The translations under genes were made by a program, and so were the position numbers. DNA of 64,000 nucleotides. Source: Chromobotia macracanthus (lineage: Eukaryota; Chordata; Actinopteri; Cypriniformes; Botiidae). Below are positions 10,387-42,700 of this stretch, piece by piece; position 1 is the first letter of the stretch, and every line of letters starts with the position of its first letter. The DNA lies in the NCBI GenBank assembly GCA_036877525.1, contig JAZGTH010000002.1, forward strand, positions 6,246,501 through 6,310,500, read 5' to 3'. The notes under the pieces were generated by a model. That model saw only the letters and a list, made by a program, of their open reading frames with translations. It was not told the DNA's origin and did not search any database.

Positions 10387-11094
10387 TCAATGTCACTTAA
10401 TAATGAACTTTATAATTTTAATTGACTTACACAGGCTGATCACTTGTACCTCCCAGGGTAAATATGTATGTATTTATTTTTTTTCTAAGTGGGATTGCAT
10501 TGTTTAAAATAAATTGTAATAAAACAAAAATTAACAGGATTATGACAAATGAAAAATCATTTCATTTACATTTTATGAATTTGTCATTTATTTTGTACAT
10601 ATCATTGCCTGATTTTAAATAACATGCGTATACTTCATAATGTAAATAACAATGAAATGAATGTAATTTATTTATTACAGTGACTATGATTCATTTATAC
10701 AGCGCACTCATAACATGTTTTACAAAACAGCTTAAGTTGCATAAAAATATAATATACACCACACAGTCTGTAACCATAAAACTGCAATTATACTTAAATG
10801 ATACTACAATGATATACAAAAGCATTACGTGTTATGAAAGTGCATTAAAGTTCTCTGGGTTTAGTCGTCGCAGCAGTGTTTTGTATGTGGTCGTAGCGAC
10901 ACCTGCTGGTTGAAACTTGATTCTGGACTCACGGATAGTAAAATTCCTTTCAAGCGCTCGGTAAAATCAAACCTACTTCCGAGCGGAGGTTTTTGTGGCT
11001 GTAATATTTCTTTGAAAAAAACGTAACCGTATTTGTAAACACAAAGCAAACAAATAAAATATGTTGTAAATTACCATAAAACTTCCATCAACAG

Positions 11095-11328
11095 CTTGTC
11101 TGCGCAAGTTTGAATTGCGCATGCGCATAACGAGCGTCCCTGTTTGATGACAGCTGTGCGCTCTGACTGTTGCTAAAGGGAGGAGAAAATCTCATGACGG
11201 AGGGTTTATATCTCTTTCATTCCCAGCTAGGACCTTTGAAGGACTTAAAACCAAGAATCAGATTCTAAAACCGACCCGGTCCGGTTCAACTGAAGTACTA
11301 GTTCACACCCCAGCCGTCAGATTAGTCG
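11095..11328 (+). promoter_or_regulatory. gapvd1: gapvd1 promoter and non-coding exon 1
   Basis: A locally GC/CpG-richer stretch in AT-rich surroundings. It contains a full NRF1-type palindrome, TGCGCATGCGCA, at 11116-11127, typical of TATA-less housekeeping promoters. No TATA box is evident. The stretch ends in a strong donor, attagtcg|gtaagt, at 11328/11329. This fits a non-coding first exon spliced to the acceptor at 19493, just before the start codon. The exact transcription start is unknown, perhaps about 11,150-11,250. Confidence 0.65.
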
Positions 11329-11646
11329 GTAAGTGTGTTTGTCTGGTGAATCCAGTTGGTTAATGTGACACTTTAGCCTTAGCTGGCTCGTTGGCCTGGT
11401 TGTCTCAGTCATGTTGTTGCCTATTGTTTTTATCCCCGTTTCAGCCAACATGAAACACTCAGACGTGTAATTCAGGTTCTTAGTATGGTGTTATCAGACT
11501 GCAGATTTCAAACCGCTACGAAGCGAGATATTTAATTGAATTTTTCAGCAATGCAACACAATTTTTCTTTCGCTGTTTGTCATTTCAGTCCTGAAATAAA
11601 TGCCGCTCTCTCGGAGCTTCTGTTGTCATGCACTTACGTTTGACAG

Positions 11647-11727
11647 TCATGCAGGTGACTTATAGGTAACTATTATTGGGTTTTTTAGCGACTTGAGGGG
11701 TTTGCATCGTTTTTTTAAAATGCATAT
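11647..11727 (+). repeat. Imperfect direct repeat, copy 2
   Basis: Second copy of the repeat at 10306-10386, about 1.34 kb away, same orientation, just inside gapvd1 intron 1. Confidence 0.8.
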
Positions 11728-13434
11728 TGCATTTCTCTGATCTGGCAGTCAAACCCCAGTGATTTGCATGTATTTGCAGCCACATTTGTTTCTGTTGTCG
11801 CTAATGTCTTGTGACTCTCTTTTTCTCTCTTAATACAAATGTTTTTTGTGAGACGTCGAAGATAACCTTCGAAATATAACAAGGAAAAGGTCACTGTGAC
11901 AGATGTCAAATACTCAGACCCTGCCCACCTTATGTATTGTTGTTTGCAGTAGATCTCTGAATTAAAACTTTTCGTAACCTAGTCACTAAATATACTGAAT
12001 TAGCTAGTGATATTAAAGCTTGTAGAAAATAAAAAGGAATATAAATGAGATAGAAAGGAGTTTGAAAGCTGCTATCTGAACACACTTCTTATATAAAAAT
12101 GTGCTGTCTTTGAAAAGCCTGTCTTTTAGTTGGCAAATGTTAAGATTTCTTGTTTTCGAATCAGCTGTGTGTGGCTGGCACAGGACTGACTGCTTTTCCG
12201 ATCTGCTTCGTATCCCAACTGTTCGGCCGCCCCCATACAGCCCCATTTTCTCCTCTATGCATGCCAAAGCTGTGGCTTTAGGTCAGCTTTCGTCTTTGAG
12301 TAGCAGTTGGTTGTTTGGGGCTAGCTTTTATTTGATGCCGCTCTAATGGCATTGCCTTGTACACCTACTTTCACTCTTTGGTACAGCAAAAGTTGAAAGG
12401 ATTTTTGTGATGCCAGTTTACTCCCACCTATGCCAAACATCCTGTTTTTGTTGGAGCGCTATGTACTGACTGACTATTTTAGTCCTATTGGACCATTTTG
12501 CATTTGTAACAGTGAGACAGAAAGTGGGCTACAAGTTTCTGTCATGTGAATGAAGCAGTGCACAAATGGTTGCCTGGACATCCTGTAAGGTGATGCTGAG
12601 GTCAGAAACGATGTGTTTCCAGCAGGGTCAGGAGTTAGGAAGTGTGAAGCTGCAGATATGAAACAGAGTACACACATACACATACCAATATCAGGGGGCT
12701 CTTAGCATATTTTTTCATGGCACCTTGGTGTTGGTTTTTAACAACTGAGAAAATGCAGATGAATTTGAATAACTTTTTTATTTATATTTTCATGAACTGT
12801 TAAAACACATATTAATAATAAAATGCACAGAGCTGAGCAGGAATCAAATAATAATGGATTAAATTGCTTATTTGCTTGAAAATATGCAATGTGATTCATT
12901 TCCGAAGTTGAATATATGAATTTGTAGCTTAATAATTAAGTTTAATATAGGACAGTAGTTTTAGCACTGTATTATAGGCCATTATTAAAAATATAGTGCA
13001 GTTTTTGTTTATCACTGAGCACTATATTTCTGCTATCATTACATGCTGACACATCCTTAAAGAGATGGTGTTATATTAAATGAAAAGTGCTGTTCGAGAG
13101 ATAATCCCAAAGGTTTAAATCTTCAATGTTATCTATTGCCTTTAAGTGAAAGATAAAACATGAAGTTTTAACTGAAACAGAAATCCACAAAAAGTCCATA
13201 GTTAGTTACCAATAAATAAAAAACCTCCAGTATTGGCCAATAAGAGATATGGCGTGACTGTAAAGGCTATAGTTACATATAAGATCTGCTATAGTTGTTT
13301 TAATTACAGCATTTCTCTCTGTCACTAATCTGAAAGACCTCCCCTGGATTTTGTTTTGTACTTGTGTGCTGCCATTTAAGAAACCCACTAATTTAAAATC
13401 ACATCTGAAGGTATTGAATATAATATGAGGAGGA

Positions 13435-13473
13435 AGCTTTTTATTAAAGCTTTTTATTATAGCTTTTTATTTC
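13435..13473. repeat. 13-bp tandem repeat, three units
   Basis: Three units of agctttttattaa with minor changes, in gapvd1 intron 1. Confidence 0.7.
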
Positions 13474-13728
13474 ATTCTGTGCAGTTGAGCAATCTGTGCC
13501 TAACTGCTTTTTTTTTAGAACAGTCAACAACTCCTTCTACAGCATGAGAAACCTGGACAACAGATTGTGGGAGCAGTTTGAAATTATAATTCACAGGAGA
13601 TCATCTGTGTGTTGTCATCTTCAGCTTCTGGCAGATTACATCAATCCCAAATCAAGTTTTTCCCTCCATATTTTGATTGGCCACACTGTCATGCTATTTT
13701 TGACTTAAAGCTGTGGCATCTAGTGGCA

Positions 13729-13901
<173 letters not shown>

Positions 13902-16900
13902 GGCCTTGTTTTTTTTTGACATGTACTGGTGCTGTTTGTTGACTTCATATTGTAAAACAGTGATGTGAAACGGTACATGGCTGGATGGCTGGGAGGATTT
14001 TTATGGTATCTGTTTGGTGCAGTTTCTTTTAAACCACAGGGATAATGTTTTGCATTGTCTAAAGAGACAGCAGAAGTCACTCTGGGTTGGAAACATTTCC
14101 GTGCTGTATTCCCACAACCTCCTCCACACCAGGTTGGTGTAATGAAGTAGATCACTGAGAATGCCTCTGCTTTCAGTTGTGGGTTTTTCTGTGGTCAGTC
14201 AGATACCAGCAGAAGCAGAAGAATGCACATTTGAACACACTGAAAGAGCTTTCAGTATGAGCTCCGTGCACATTTGTGTAATCAAGTGGTCGAAATTGTG
14301 ACAGTTTTGGTCAGAAATTATAATTGTATATTTCCAAAATATATAATGCTTTACAACATATATTTGTAAAGCATTTGAGTGCAAATTTTGTTGTGGTGTG
14401 ACCTGTTTTCATTTCTACAGAATGTTGGCTAATTACTGCACAGTATGTTCCTGTTGTGATACAGTGACTAGTCCACCATTCTATCCAACATTACATAACC
14501 AATGAAATTTCACTTTTAATTGACCTTCTGAAATGGTGATAAAATTGTAATGGTTGAAAATGTCTTTCTTATAACACTTCATTTAAATAAATAATCTAAT
14601 ATTAATTTTTGAACTCAAATATGTTAACTCAAAAAAAATGAACTCAAAAAATGCCTTACCCAAAATTTGTCTAATACCTTTATTTTGTTCTTAGGCTTAT
14701 GATCTGGACTAACCATTAGCCAGTATTTATATATTTACATTAGAGTCTATAATAGCGATTTGTTCAAAATATTGCAGCTCCGTTGCTGTAAATAATAGTG
14801 TAAAAATTAACTATTTTTTAACTATTAACTAATGGCAATTAACTGAAATAATAGTATTTAAAAAAGTACCAATAAGAATGCGTTACAGTACCAGATCGAT
14901 AAAGCAGCATCGGTAAGAGTACTAATACTGTTAAAATCCTAATGATACTCATTCATATATATACATAAGCAGGCAGTTTCTGGTACATTGTAATCACATT
15001 CAGCCTGTGATTTGCTTCCTGTGGGTCCCTTTGCTACCATTCTTTATGGGCACTGAGAAAATTGGCTTAACCAGACCCAATGAGGAAGGAGAAATGAAAA
15101 AAGGATCCTTGTTATGGCACCTACCTAAAGTGAGAGTGACACAGGGCTCACGTGAGAACTTCCGATGAACTGTTTTAGCTTTAGGAAGTAGCTTTGACTA
15201 ACCAGAAAAAGAGTTTAGGTTGTAAAAGTTTGCCTGTAGATTTGGGATGACTTCAGTGTCCAGTATATACTTGTTGCCACACTTGCCAATGCCATTTTTT
15301 TGAGAATCTTGCCATATGTAAATCTTAGCAGTTGTGAAACTAGTTTTCTACTGATCACAATGGAGTTGTTTAGCTGTTTATTTATTTGCGTGCATATTAC
15401 AGACAGCTCAGTTTCTCAGCTAACACCATCTGCACAAAAACTTTTGACCCATTGTGATTTTGTTCCTCATTCTTAAACCGATTAACTTATGATGTTAAAC
15501 TTATGAAGATGAAACTTAAAACCCGGCCAGTTGACGAGTAAAGTTAGAGTAAAGAATGTTTTATTAAGAGTGTAAGCCAATTTAAATTTGGTGCCTGTTG
15601 ATTAGTATTGATTTTGGGTTATGGATGAATAAATAAAGTTATTTGTGGTTTTGAATTTCACTATGTCTATGTACTCATACTCATTTCCATTAAAATGCTC
15701 AGATACCTCTCAGCAATACAGCTCCAGTTGTACAAGCAAACAACAGTGTAAATGCTGATTGCACTAAGCAAGAGTAATCCCTACATTACATCATCACTTG
15801 ATTACTGCTCAGCTCTGTGCTTTATTATTATTATTTTCACTGTACTGTACTTGACAGTTACAGCATTGTTAAAATACAGGTGTCGGCAGGTATCGGAAAG
15901 CTTTAGTACTCGTACTTGATCTGTAAAAAGTCGTACATGCTTGTTTTCATGCTTTAGACCCCTGTAGTATATGTTGGAACATGCTTATTGGATGTATAAA
16001 TGTTTCATATGAGAATACACTAGACTCCCATGCACAACTGTCTCTCTCTCTGTTTCTCTGCTGTACCTGCTCAGATACTGTCAGATCTAATCCAAACGCA
16101 GCTCTTCAGAACAGAGGAACCGAAAATGGGATGTTCATGCTGTTCGCAGTGCTTTTAGAAAGTGTGCCTTTCTCTCACTGTTGCTAAAAATAGCATCGGC
16201 TGCAGTCCAGAGCCTGACAAAGAGAAAGCAAATAGATGTCTGGCTTTTAGTTGCTCCTGTACGTGTCGCCGCTGATCTTGATAGCTAGTGTGTTGCAGCA
16301 CAATGTCATGTTTCTTACCACCAAAAAAATCTGCCAGAGATGTTTTTACTATAGAAAAACTGCATAATCATCTAAACTCAGCCCAGCCTTTGTCTCTTGT
16401 GTGCAAAATGTCTCTCTTTTTAGCCAGTTTGTTCAAGCTAATTGTGGTAAGGGCTGGGCAATATTGCTAAAATAAAACTTTTTTTGACAGTACCCTTTGT
16501 CTCCAGGCACTTGTGTTCAGGGTTGGAAGGGATTGTGCGTTCTCTCTTTCATGAATATCACTCACTGCTTCAGTATTTTCCCCTGAATCACCACACAAAA
16601 TGCAAAGAGAATCTGCAGTTTCAGCTAAGAGCTAATGGAGCATTAAGCTCCACTGACTGCACTCCCATTGGCAGTCTCCCCATTGCTTCACTGCTCGTTT
16701 GCATATAGTTAAACTCTACTCAACTTTGTGTCACTGCCATCAGTTCATGTTGCCTTAGATCACCAACTCACTTCATCTATCTTGAGCACCCATAATAAAG
16801 CAGAGCTTAAGTCTTATTAAAGTCTTGGCATTACTTTGTGTAGAAGGTGTAGGGTTGGTCTAATTGTTTAGGAAGCCTATTTAAAGCTTACTTTGTGTTA

Positions 16901-16964
16901 GGTCACAGACAAGACTCACTGTGGCTTCACTATTTATAAGCTTGTTGATGCATGACAAAGGGTT

Positions 16965-17097
16965 CATGTATCTCAGTTATTAATACCAAGGTCATTGGTT
17001 CGATTCCCAGGGAGCACATACACACAGCTAAAATGCACACTGAATGAGCTGCCAGTCACACTGGATGGTTAGGTCTGCCAAATGCATAAATGTAAAC
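16965..17097 (+). mobile_element. tRNA-derived SINE
   Basis: Contains a Pol III B-box (ggttcgattcc, 16997-17007) in a degenerate tRNA-like head. The body ends in ctgccaaatgcataaatgta, the 3' tail of tRNA-derived SINEs common in cyprinids. Related copies lie at 39649 (reverse) and 52556. Confidence 0.7.
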
Positions 17098-17489
17098 AAA
17101 CACAAAAGTTATTATTCAGACCTTAAAGTTCTCCAAATTAAAGTAGGTGAATGAGTAACTTTATTTTCTGCCCCAAGGCTGAATTTTCACATACCATTGC
17201 CCTCAACCACAGAACACACAGTGATGTGCTTTATTTGGCAGGAAGATGAGTGGCTGAATCAGAAGTGAGCAGCAGAAGAGGCCATCTCAGATATACTGAT
17301 CTTCTGTTGTGTTTGTGGGCTGCTGGAGGGATGCTCAGAGACCAAGGCTTAATCCAGTGCATCTCTGGCCTGCCCTCCATCCCACATTCTTCTCTGTTGT
17401 CCTCCATGACTGTGCTGAACAAAGACCCCTTTGTGCCTGAAGGACGGTCCAAGAAATTATTTGAATTTTCAGCATTTTCTTTGATTTGA

Positions 17490-17532
<43 letters not shown>
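17490..17532. repeat. (TG)n microsatellite
   Basis: About 20 TG units with one interruption, in gapvd1 intron 1. Confidence 0.9.
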
Positions 17533-17535
<3 letters not shown>

Positions 17536-17856
17536 GCACTTGTTTGCGAGTGGATGTATGTGGGTGTTTTTTGTCTGCATTTTGTCTTCATGTGATTTGC
17601 ATATTCTTTCTGCCCATTCATGACACTGAAAGTGTCTCGCAGGTTGCAGTGGTCCAGGCTTTGTAACTAAGTTATGACTACAATATTGACCATATTTCTC
17701 ACTAAGCTAACCTGATGGTTATTTATTTCTGTGCTCTCTGTAAAATGCCATCTGTCCATTTGTTATCTTTTTATTGAATTGTTTTAGCTGCTAGTTTTAT
17801 GAAGTACTGTGATAGCTTAGTTATATGGACCACTTTTAATGTGCTGTACTGTGCAT

Positions 17857-17926
17857 ATGGGTTTGGAACATCATGAGGGTGAATAAATAATGACAAATTT
17901 TTAATTTGAGTGAACTTCCACTTTAA
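17857..17926 (+). mobile_element. 3' end of the 'agttcaccc' type MITE
   Basis: Reads gggtttggaacatcatgagg, gtgaataaataatgacaaat and then a decayed terminus (gagtgaacttccactttaa). It matches the right half of the fuller copy at 33582-33893. Confidence 0.6.
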
Positions 17927-19513
17927 CATCAGCATCCTCTGAGCAATACAGTTTGCTAATAATGGTAAGCATTTGTCACACTTGAATACTCTATTCTGAT
18001 TGTTTCAGTGATTAAATTCTCTGCTTTGTGCCAGGTTCCTAGTAACTCTTTCAGGGTTTATTTTGTGGTAAAAACACTATAAATCATCCATAACTTATAT
18101 CTTATCCATTTTGTGTTTCAGTAAAAACATTTTAGAAAATGTACTTTCAACTTGGTCCTCAAATATATTGTCAGCCAGGGGCCAGTTTTCTCTTAATCTC
18201 TGTCTTTGATTAGAATGGTTGGTGTTAAGCTTATAATTACTGATCAAACCTGCTGTGTAGAAGTTCTCATTTTGTGACCTTTACATTGAGCGTCACAATG
18301 GTAGTGTTCGATTTAAGCAAGGGTCTACTTCTGTATAATCCTTAATGCTCTGCTTACAAATATTAGCATTTTTGACACTGTTTTGTGCATGACATTCCTT
18401 TTACACACAAAACTAATAAACAGAAATTATGCTTTTCATGCTTCAGTTTGGGAGTTAACAGAAATGCATCAAAGCTAAGCACATAGTTGCCATTGGTTTG
18501 TGTTGATTCTGTTACAAAAAGGTGAAGTAATTAAAAATGTTTTAGTTCAGCATACCTCTTGGACGTCATCAAATTTGTGCAATTTTCTTATGCTGTGTTT
18601 GTTTATAGCCTCATAAGTTCCCTGTAAGAACATTGCCTTGTGCTCTCTCCCTCAGAGGAAACAGTCTTCCTGTGTAGACATGATTATGTATGTTACACAG
18701 TAGAATCTGTTCTGTTCTGCAGCTCTGTTTATTTCCCTCACCTGCAGTGATTTCACAGCTTTCATTGGCTTCATTTGCTCATGTTAGTAAGGCATGTGAA
18801 TCATCAGCTTAGTCGTGAAATTTGCTGTCCTAACCAGTTCAACTACTAAATGAACTACTAAACTGGATGATTATGCATTTGAACGACCCAGACCTGCTGA
18901 CAATAAATATTTGTGTCAAACTTTGTTAATCTGATGTGACCACAGACCTTAGTAAGAGAAACAGGATGGGATAGCAGAGTATTGCATTTTGGTAGTAAAG
19001 ACTTGGGTGAAAATGAAAGAAAGTTCCAGAGAATGTGGGATGTGAAAATTAGACATGACCCAACAGCATCCACGATCTATATAAAATACTGTATGGCCAT
19101 GTGTGATGATTTTGTGTTATCTAAGGCATTGCATAATGTCTATTCTTGTTACTCTTGTGTTCTTGGTTTACTAAAATAACTCTGCTAGTTATTAAACAAA
19201 CTGCACTCTTATCCCTTGTATCCTTTTTTTTTAGTTTGAGCCTAATTAATTCTGTTTTCTACCTTAAATGTCTGTTGTATTCTGATCTGTACCAGCACTG
19301 ATTGTCTTAGTCAGCTGAATTTATTAACATTTGTATCAGATTGGATGGATTTGTATCAGTTACCCATAGTAATTCACATATTCTTTGTATTGATTTTGTT
19401 TCAGAATCACATTAGAATTACATTCAGCTGCTGTAATACTGTGTTACAGTGTTAATCTCTCTCTCCTTTGCTTGTTTTGGCATCTATCTCCAGCACTGTG
19501 GCTGAGCTAAACG

Positions 19514-38342
<18,829 letters not shown>

Positions 38343-39575
38343 AGCAGAACATGCCACCTGTATGGGCAGACTGCCGGAGAGAGAGAAGGACGCCCACTCT
38401 ACCCTTCAAGACCATGCAGCGAGGCATCGCCTCAGTCTGTATAGCTGTACATAGAGACAAAAACACTTAATCTTTAAAAAGGATCAAATGTTAGACATGA
38501 TCTCAGATGGTTTGCTACGGTGGGGGTGTTTAATAAATGAAAATAATAATAATAATAATAATAATACGGCCAAATGAAAATGGCTGGTCCGACTCTACTG
38601 GTTACGCCTGTAACCCACATCTCTTTTTTTGTAGTTCTGAGGAGGTGCTGTGGGGTAGAATAAAATTGTATATCGAGGATTTAGAGAGTAAATAATTAGC
38701 TTCAAGATACCTATCAAATAATAAAGGGACCAGGAACTACCTGCAATGATAATGTGTTGGGACGCTCCAGAGGTGAATCCAGGATTCCTGCCTCTTGTAA
38801 ACCTTGTGCAATCTTTTCCCATCTGAAGCTAACAGTCATATCCACAGAGGCATCACTGTAGATGCATCCTGTGTATCAATGTTACAGTTTATCCTATTAA
38901 TCATGCCATTATTTTAACAGGGCAGCTTGTTCTATGAATGTAAACAGGTGTTGTCATTATTGTACATTCTTTCTTTACTACGTCTCCCAGACAATTTGGA
39001 ATTAAGGGCCCACATATTTATATAAAATAAAAAATGTATTTATTACTTATCTCCTGTATTTAATGTTTTGTTTTTATATTGACTGACTTGATGAATTTGT
39101 TGGGCAAATGAGAGCTCAATGCACACAGTTTGGAACATTCTAGTAATGCATTTAAAACTCACAGAGCTGCTACAACAGGCTGTCCTCACAGTAGTGGATT
39201 GCTGTTCAGAGTTAAAAAATTAGTGCCTTGCAGATGTTTGCATTATATAACACTGGTTCTTTTGGCGGATGTCTCCACCATGTCTTGTACTTCCTGGGTT
39301 TTCAGTGAGATGAGGAAGTCCAACCCGTCAAAGTCGACAAACAAGACAAAACATCAGTATGTTATTGATAACCAACCTGCAAGTATAAATAGTAATATAA
39401 ACAATACAAACATCCCATGGACATTTAGCATATGGATTGATTTTGTGCTGAATATTTTTTTTTTTTAAGAATTTGACTGCTGTATTTTACAATGCAGTTT
39501 CACAGTGTGCTGCTATCGACATTGATGGATATGGTTGTATGTGATCATGCCAAATAAATATGAGGCGTATTGTAA
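38343..39575 (+). other. gapvd1: gapvd1 3' UTR (end uncertain)
   Basis: Sequence after the TGA stop. Poly(A) signals AATAAA occur at 38532-38537, 38720-38725, 39025-39030 and 39553-39558. An (AAT)n run lies at 38541-38566. The UTR may end at any of these, or further on. Confidence 0.5.
38541..38566. repeat. (AAT)n microsatellite
   Basis: About eight AAT units in the gapvd1 3' UTR, just after the first poly(A) signal. Confidence 0.9.
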
Positions 39576-39648
39576 AGAACACATATTGGTCAGTTCTCAG
39601 ATCTTATCGTCTTGTTAGTTACTGCTGTCATCCTAAGCAAATATTTTA

Positions 39649-39775
39649 ATTTACATTTATGCATTTGGCAGATGCTTTTATCCAAAGCGATATACAGTGC
39701 ATTCAAGGTATACATTTTTTTTATTTTAGTACCCCTGTTTCCTGGGAATCAAACCCACAGCCTTTGCGTTGCTAA
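39649..39775 (-). mobile_element. tRNA-derived SINE, reverse orientation
   Basis: On the + strand it begins ttacatttatgcatttggca and continues with tttatccaaagcgatataca, the reverse of the SINE 3' tail. The far end holds ggaatcaaaccc, a reversed B-box (GGTTTGATTCC on the minus strand). Confidence 0.75.
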
Positions 39776-42700
39776 CATATAACTAATACAACTAATTGTA
39801 ATAATTACATAATATTACTTTTATAACACAAATCCCATGTAGAAAATACTATGGAGGGCTATTCTGCTGCCTATAACAATAATACTCCCATTTCTACAGG
39901 AGTGCCTCATTAATGTGGAATATCAAGGAATGTTTTAACACTGTGCTTGAGGACTAATAGTTGATTAATTGATGCAGTTGAATACTGTGTATGTGATGTG
40001 ATGTTTAGCGTGATAAAGGCTACCTCGTGTCATACTACCCATTAGAGCTAGCTCATTCCAGAAATATAGAATATTATGCTTTACATCTTGCTGTTAGTTC
40101 AATATCTTTTGTTACTGTGTATTGAGAATGACACACCAGCTTCTGCACACATAGAATTGGGGCACAAGAACAATACTCCTTATTGTTTCAATGCTGTGAA
40201 ATTTTCCTACTTGAAACCTGTCTTTTAATGAATAATTACTTATGTGTTCCTTAAGATAGCAAGAAGAAATCTCTGGGTTCGCATGGTCCTAAAATAGTAG
40301 ATGCACTTAGAACAATTAGTTCTACCTCCTGCAAGCACAGAAAGGGATAAATAAAATATTGCCTTTTCCTCTAGTTTGTGTAACCATTAGTGCTCCGTAC
40401 ATATTTTGTTCCTGTCCATGTGATTTGAATGGTGCATGAACTCAATATGCTGATCGTCAGTTGCTAATGCATTGTGAAATCGCTGCTCTCGCACAAACCA
40501 TAATTGAGCATCAGCTGTAAGAGTCTTTGTGTATTTGCAGTACATTTTGGAACAACATTTATATTCTATAAAAATGTTGTAAGTAAAAACCTTTAATTTG
40601 CTTGCTGAATTTATGTAATAATATGAAAATTTTTACCCTTCGATTGCAGAGGTTGAATGTTTGTAACAGAGAAGCAGTGTTGCATTTGGTTAAATCTGCA
40701 GATTAGTTGCCAAAGGACTCAAAGACTTTATATATTCAAATCATCATACCTTTACAGAGTTTTTGTGTGTAAATCTGTTTTAACATCAATATGCAGCTTG
40801 ATGTTCATGTAACCCGCGGCAAACAATTTAAAGAGGAATTTACCTGGATTATTTTCTTCTATTGTATGTTTTTTCCCCTTGTGTTTTGTTTGTAAGTAAA
40901 GGTTGTTGTTTTTAAAATACAGTGTTATGCATTTTAATAAAAGGCTGCAGCAGTCTGAAAACCCACAAAGCCTCACTAAGGTTTCCAACGGAGCAGTTTT
41001 AATTGATGTCATCAGATGACACAGTTTAGATCAAACACACAACCGTGGATTGAACTTTCTGGTTTTCATAATGTTTTCATAATGTCATGTACCCACCAAT
41101 GAATTACATAACTGATGCTCATAACTGGTGTAAACAGGGTTTAGGGTTACTAAAGTTATAGAGACCCAGACTGAACTGACTCAATTAGCGGCACAGTTTT
41201 GTTGACTAGGCTCCTGCTGAAAAGATATTCTGTGTGTTATGTGATTTATTATAAACTTGTACATAATTCTTTACAAATATATTAAAAGAGAAGTTCTGTG
41301 AATTTGCGACGTCTGTTTTTAAACCAAATGACCTTAGGCTAATACATATGTCTGTTTTACTTTAACTTTTACACTTTTTCATTCCAACATATAAGTGTGG
41401 TGAGGTGATTTATCTAATTCACTGCGTTTTATTTTCTGAATTAAGTTTTAATTGCATTGGCCTACATAAAACCTCTCTTTGCATAGGCAAGGTCGGACTG
41501 TGAATTGACTTTCTGTGCAAATCAATAACCACAAAGTAAACTTTCCATTTAGCACAGCTGATCAAGTTAAATTAATAGGGAACTATACATAACTACTTAA
41601 AACGAGGCTTTCACATAAAATGTAACCCTTACTGATCTCTGACGTCACCTAAATATTGAGCACATGGCTCAAGTATGACTGAACAAGGACCACCGCAAAT
41701 GGCAAAGCCCCCACTCTGATCACACGTTTAATTACCACTGACAACTGTATAGCAGATTTGTAATTGGAGATTTTCTCTGTGTAATAGGTTCCTTCTCTCT
41801 CTCTCTCACCCTCACCACTTGAGTGCTCTAATTGTAATCTTTCCATCAGAGAGAGAGAACAGTGGGGTGCCTTTGCTTCACTTGATGATATCTCTGATTG
41901 TTCATTTAAATTCAAATTTGGCCAGAAAAAGGGTAATTAGTTGTATTAATAACCCAAAATGACTCGCTTGGTTGGGAGATGAAATGGCCTTTGTTTAGGT
42001 GAGATTGGGTGAATATTGGCAGCCTGCTGTGTGAGATGGGGGCCTTATTGGTCAAACAAGCTAGTGATATGAATAAACTGATTACACGACACAAGGTCCT
42101 CTTACAAATGCATTTGACAGTCCTGTTGCCACAGTATTATCATTTGTCTGTTTGTAAACAAAGGTTCTTGAGGGTTTGGTGGGAATGGGCTTTGTCTGAC
42201 GCAACTGTGTTACATATTGATGTCAGATTGTTGCATGAAGATCTAAACAGCCTGAGGGCCAAACCCAGATGGCACTGAAATCACAGATCATCAGGCCAGT
42301 GTGGTTCACACATGACTGCACACACACACTGTATCCATGCTACTCACTTACTCTTTCCTCTTCTTCTTTAATAGTAATATTTATTTGTTTATTTTATGGT
42401 TTGTGATTGGCATACAGCCAGACCAGCTGAACGGAGTGTAGGTCAACCACTTTACTTATATATCAAGTATATTATATTATAAGGTGTATTATGTATAATC
42501 TATAATAACTGTTATTTCTCATGTGTCATAAACAGCCCTAGGTCATGCGTTTTCTAATGCAGAATCAACAACATATTTTTCCAAATTAACTACAGTTAAC
42601 TACTCACGATACAGTTATTTTTCCATATAAGTCCATATTTATTAAGCCCTGTATTCCCACCCCAGGGTATGAAGCTTTAATTAACACCTGTACCAATATA

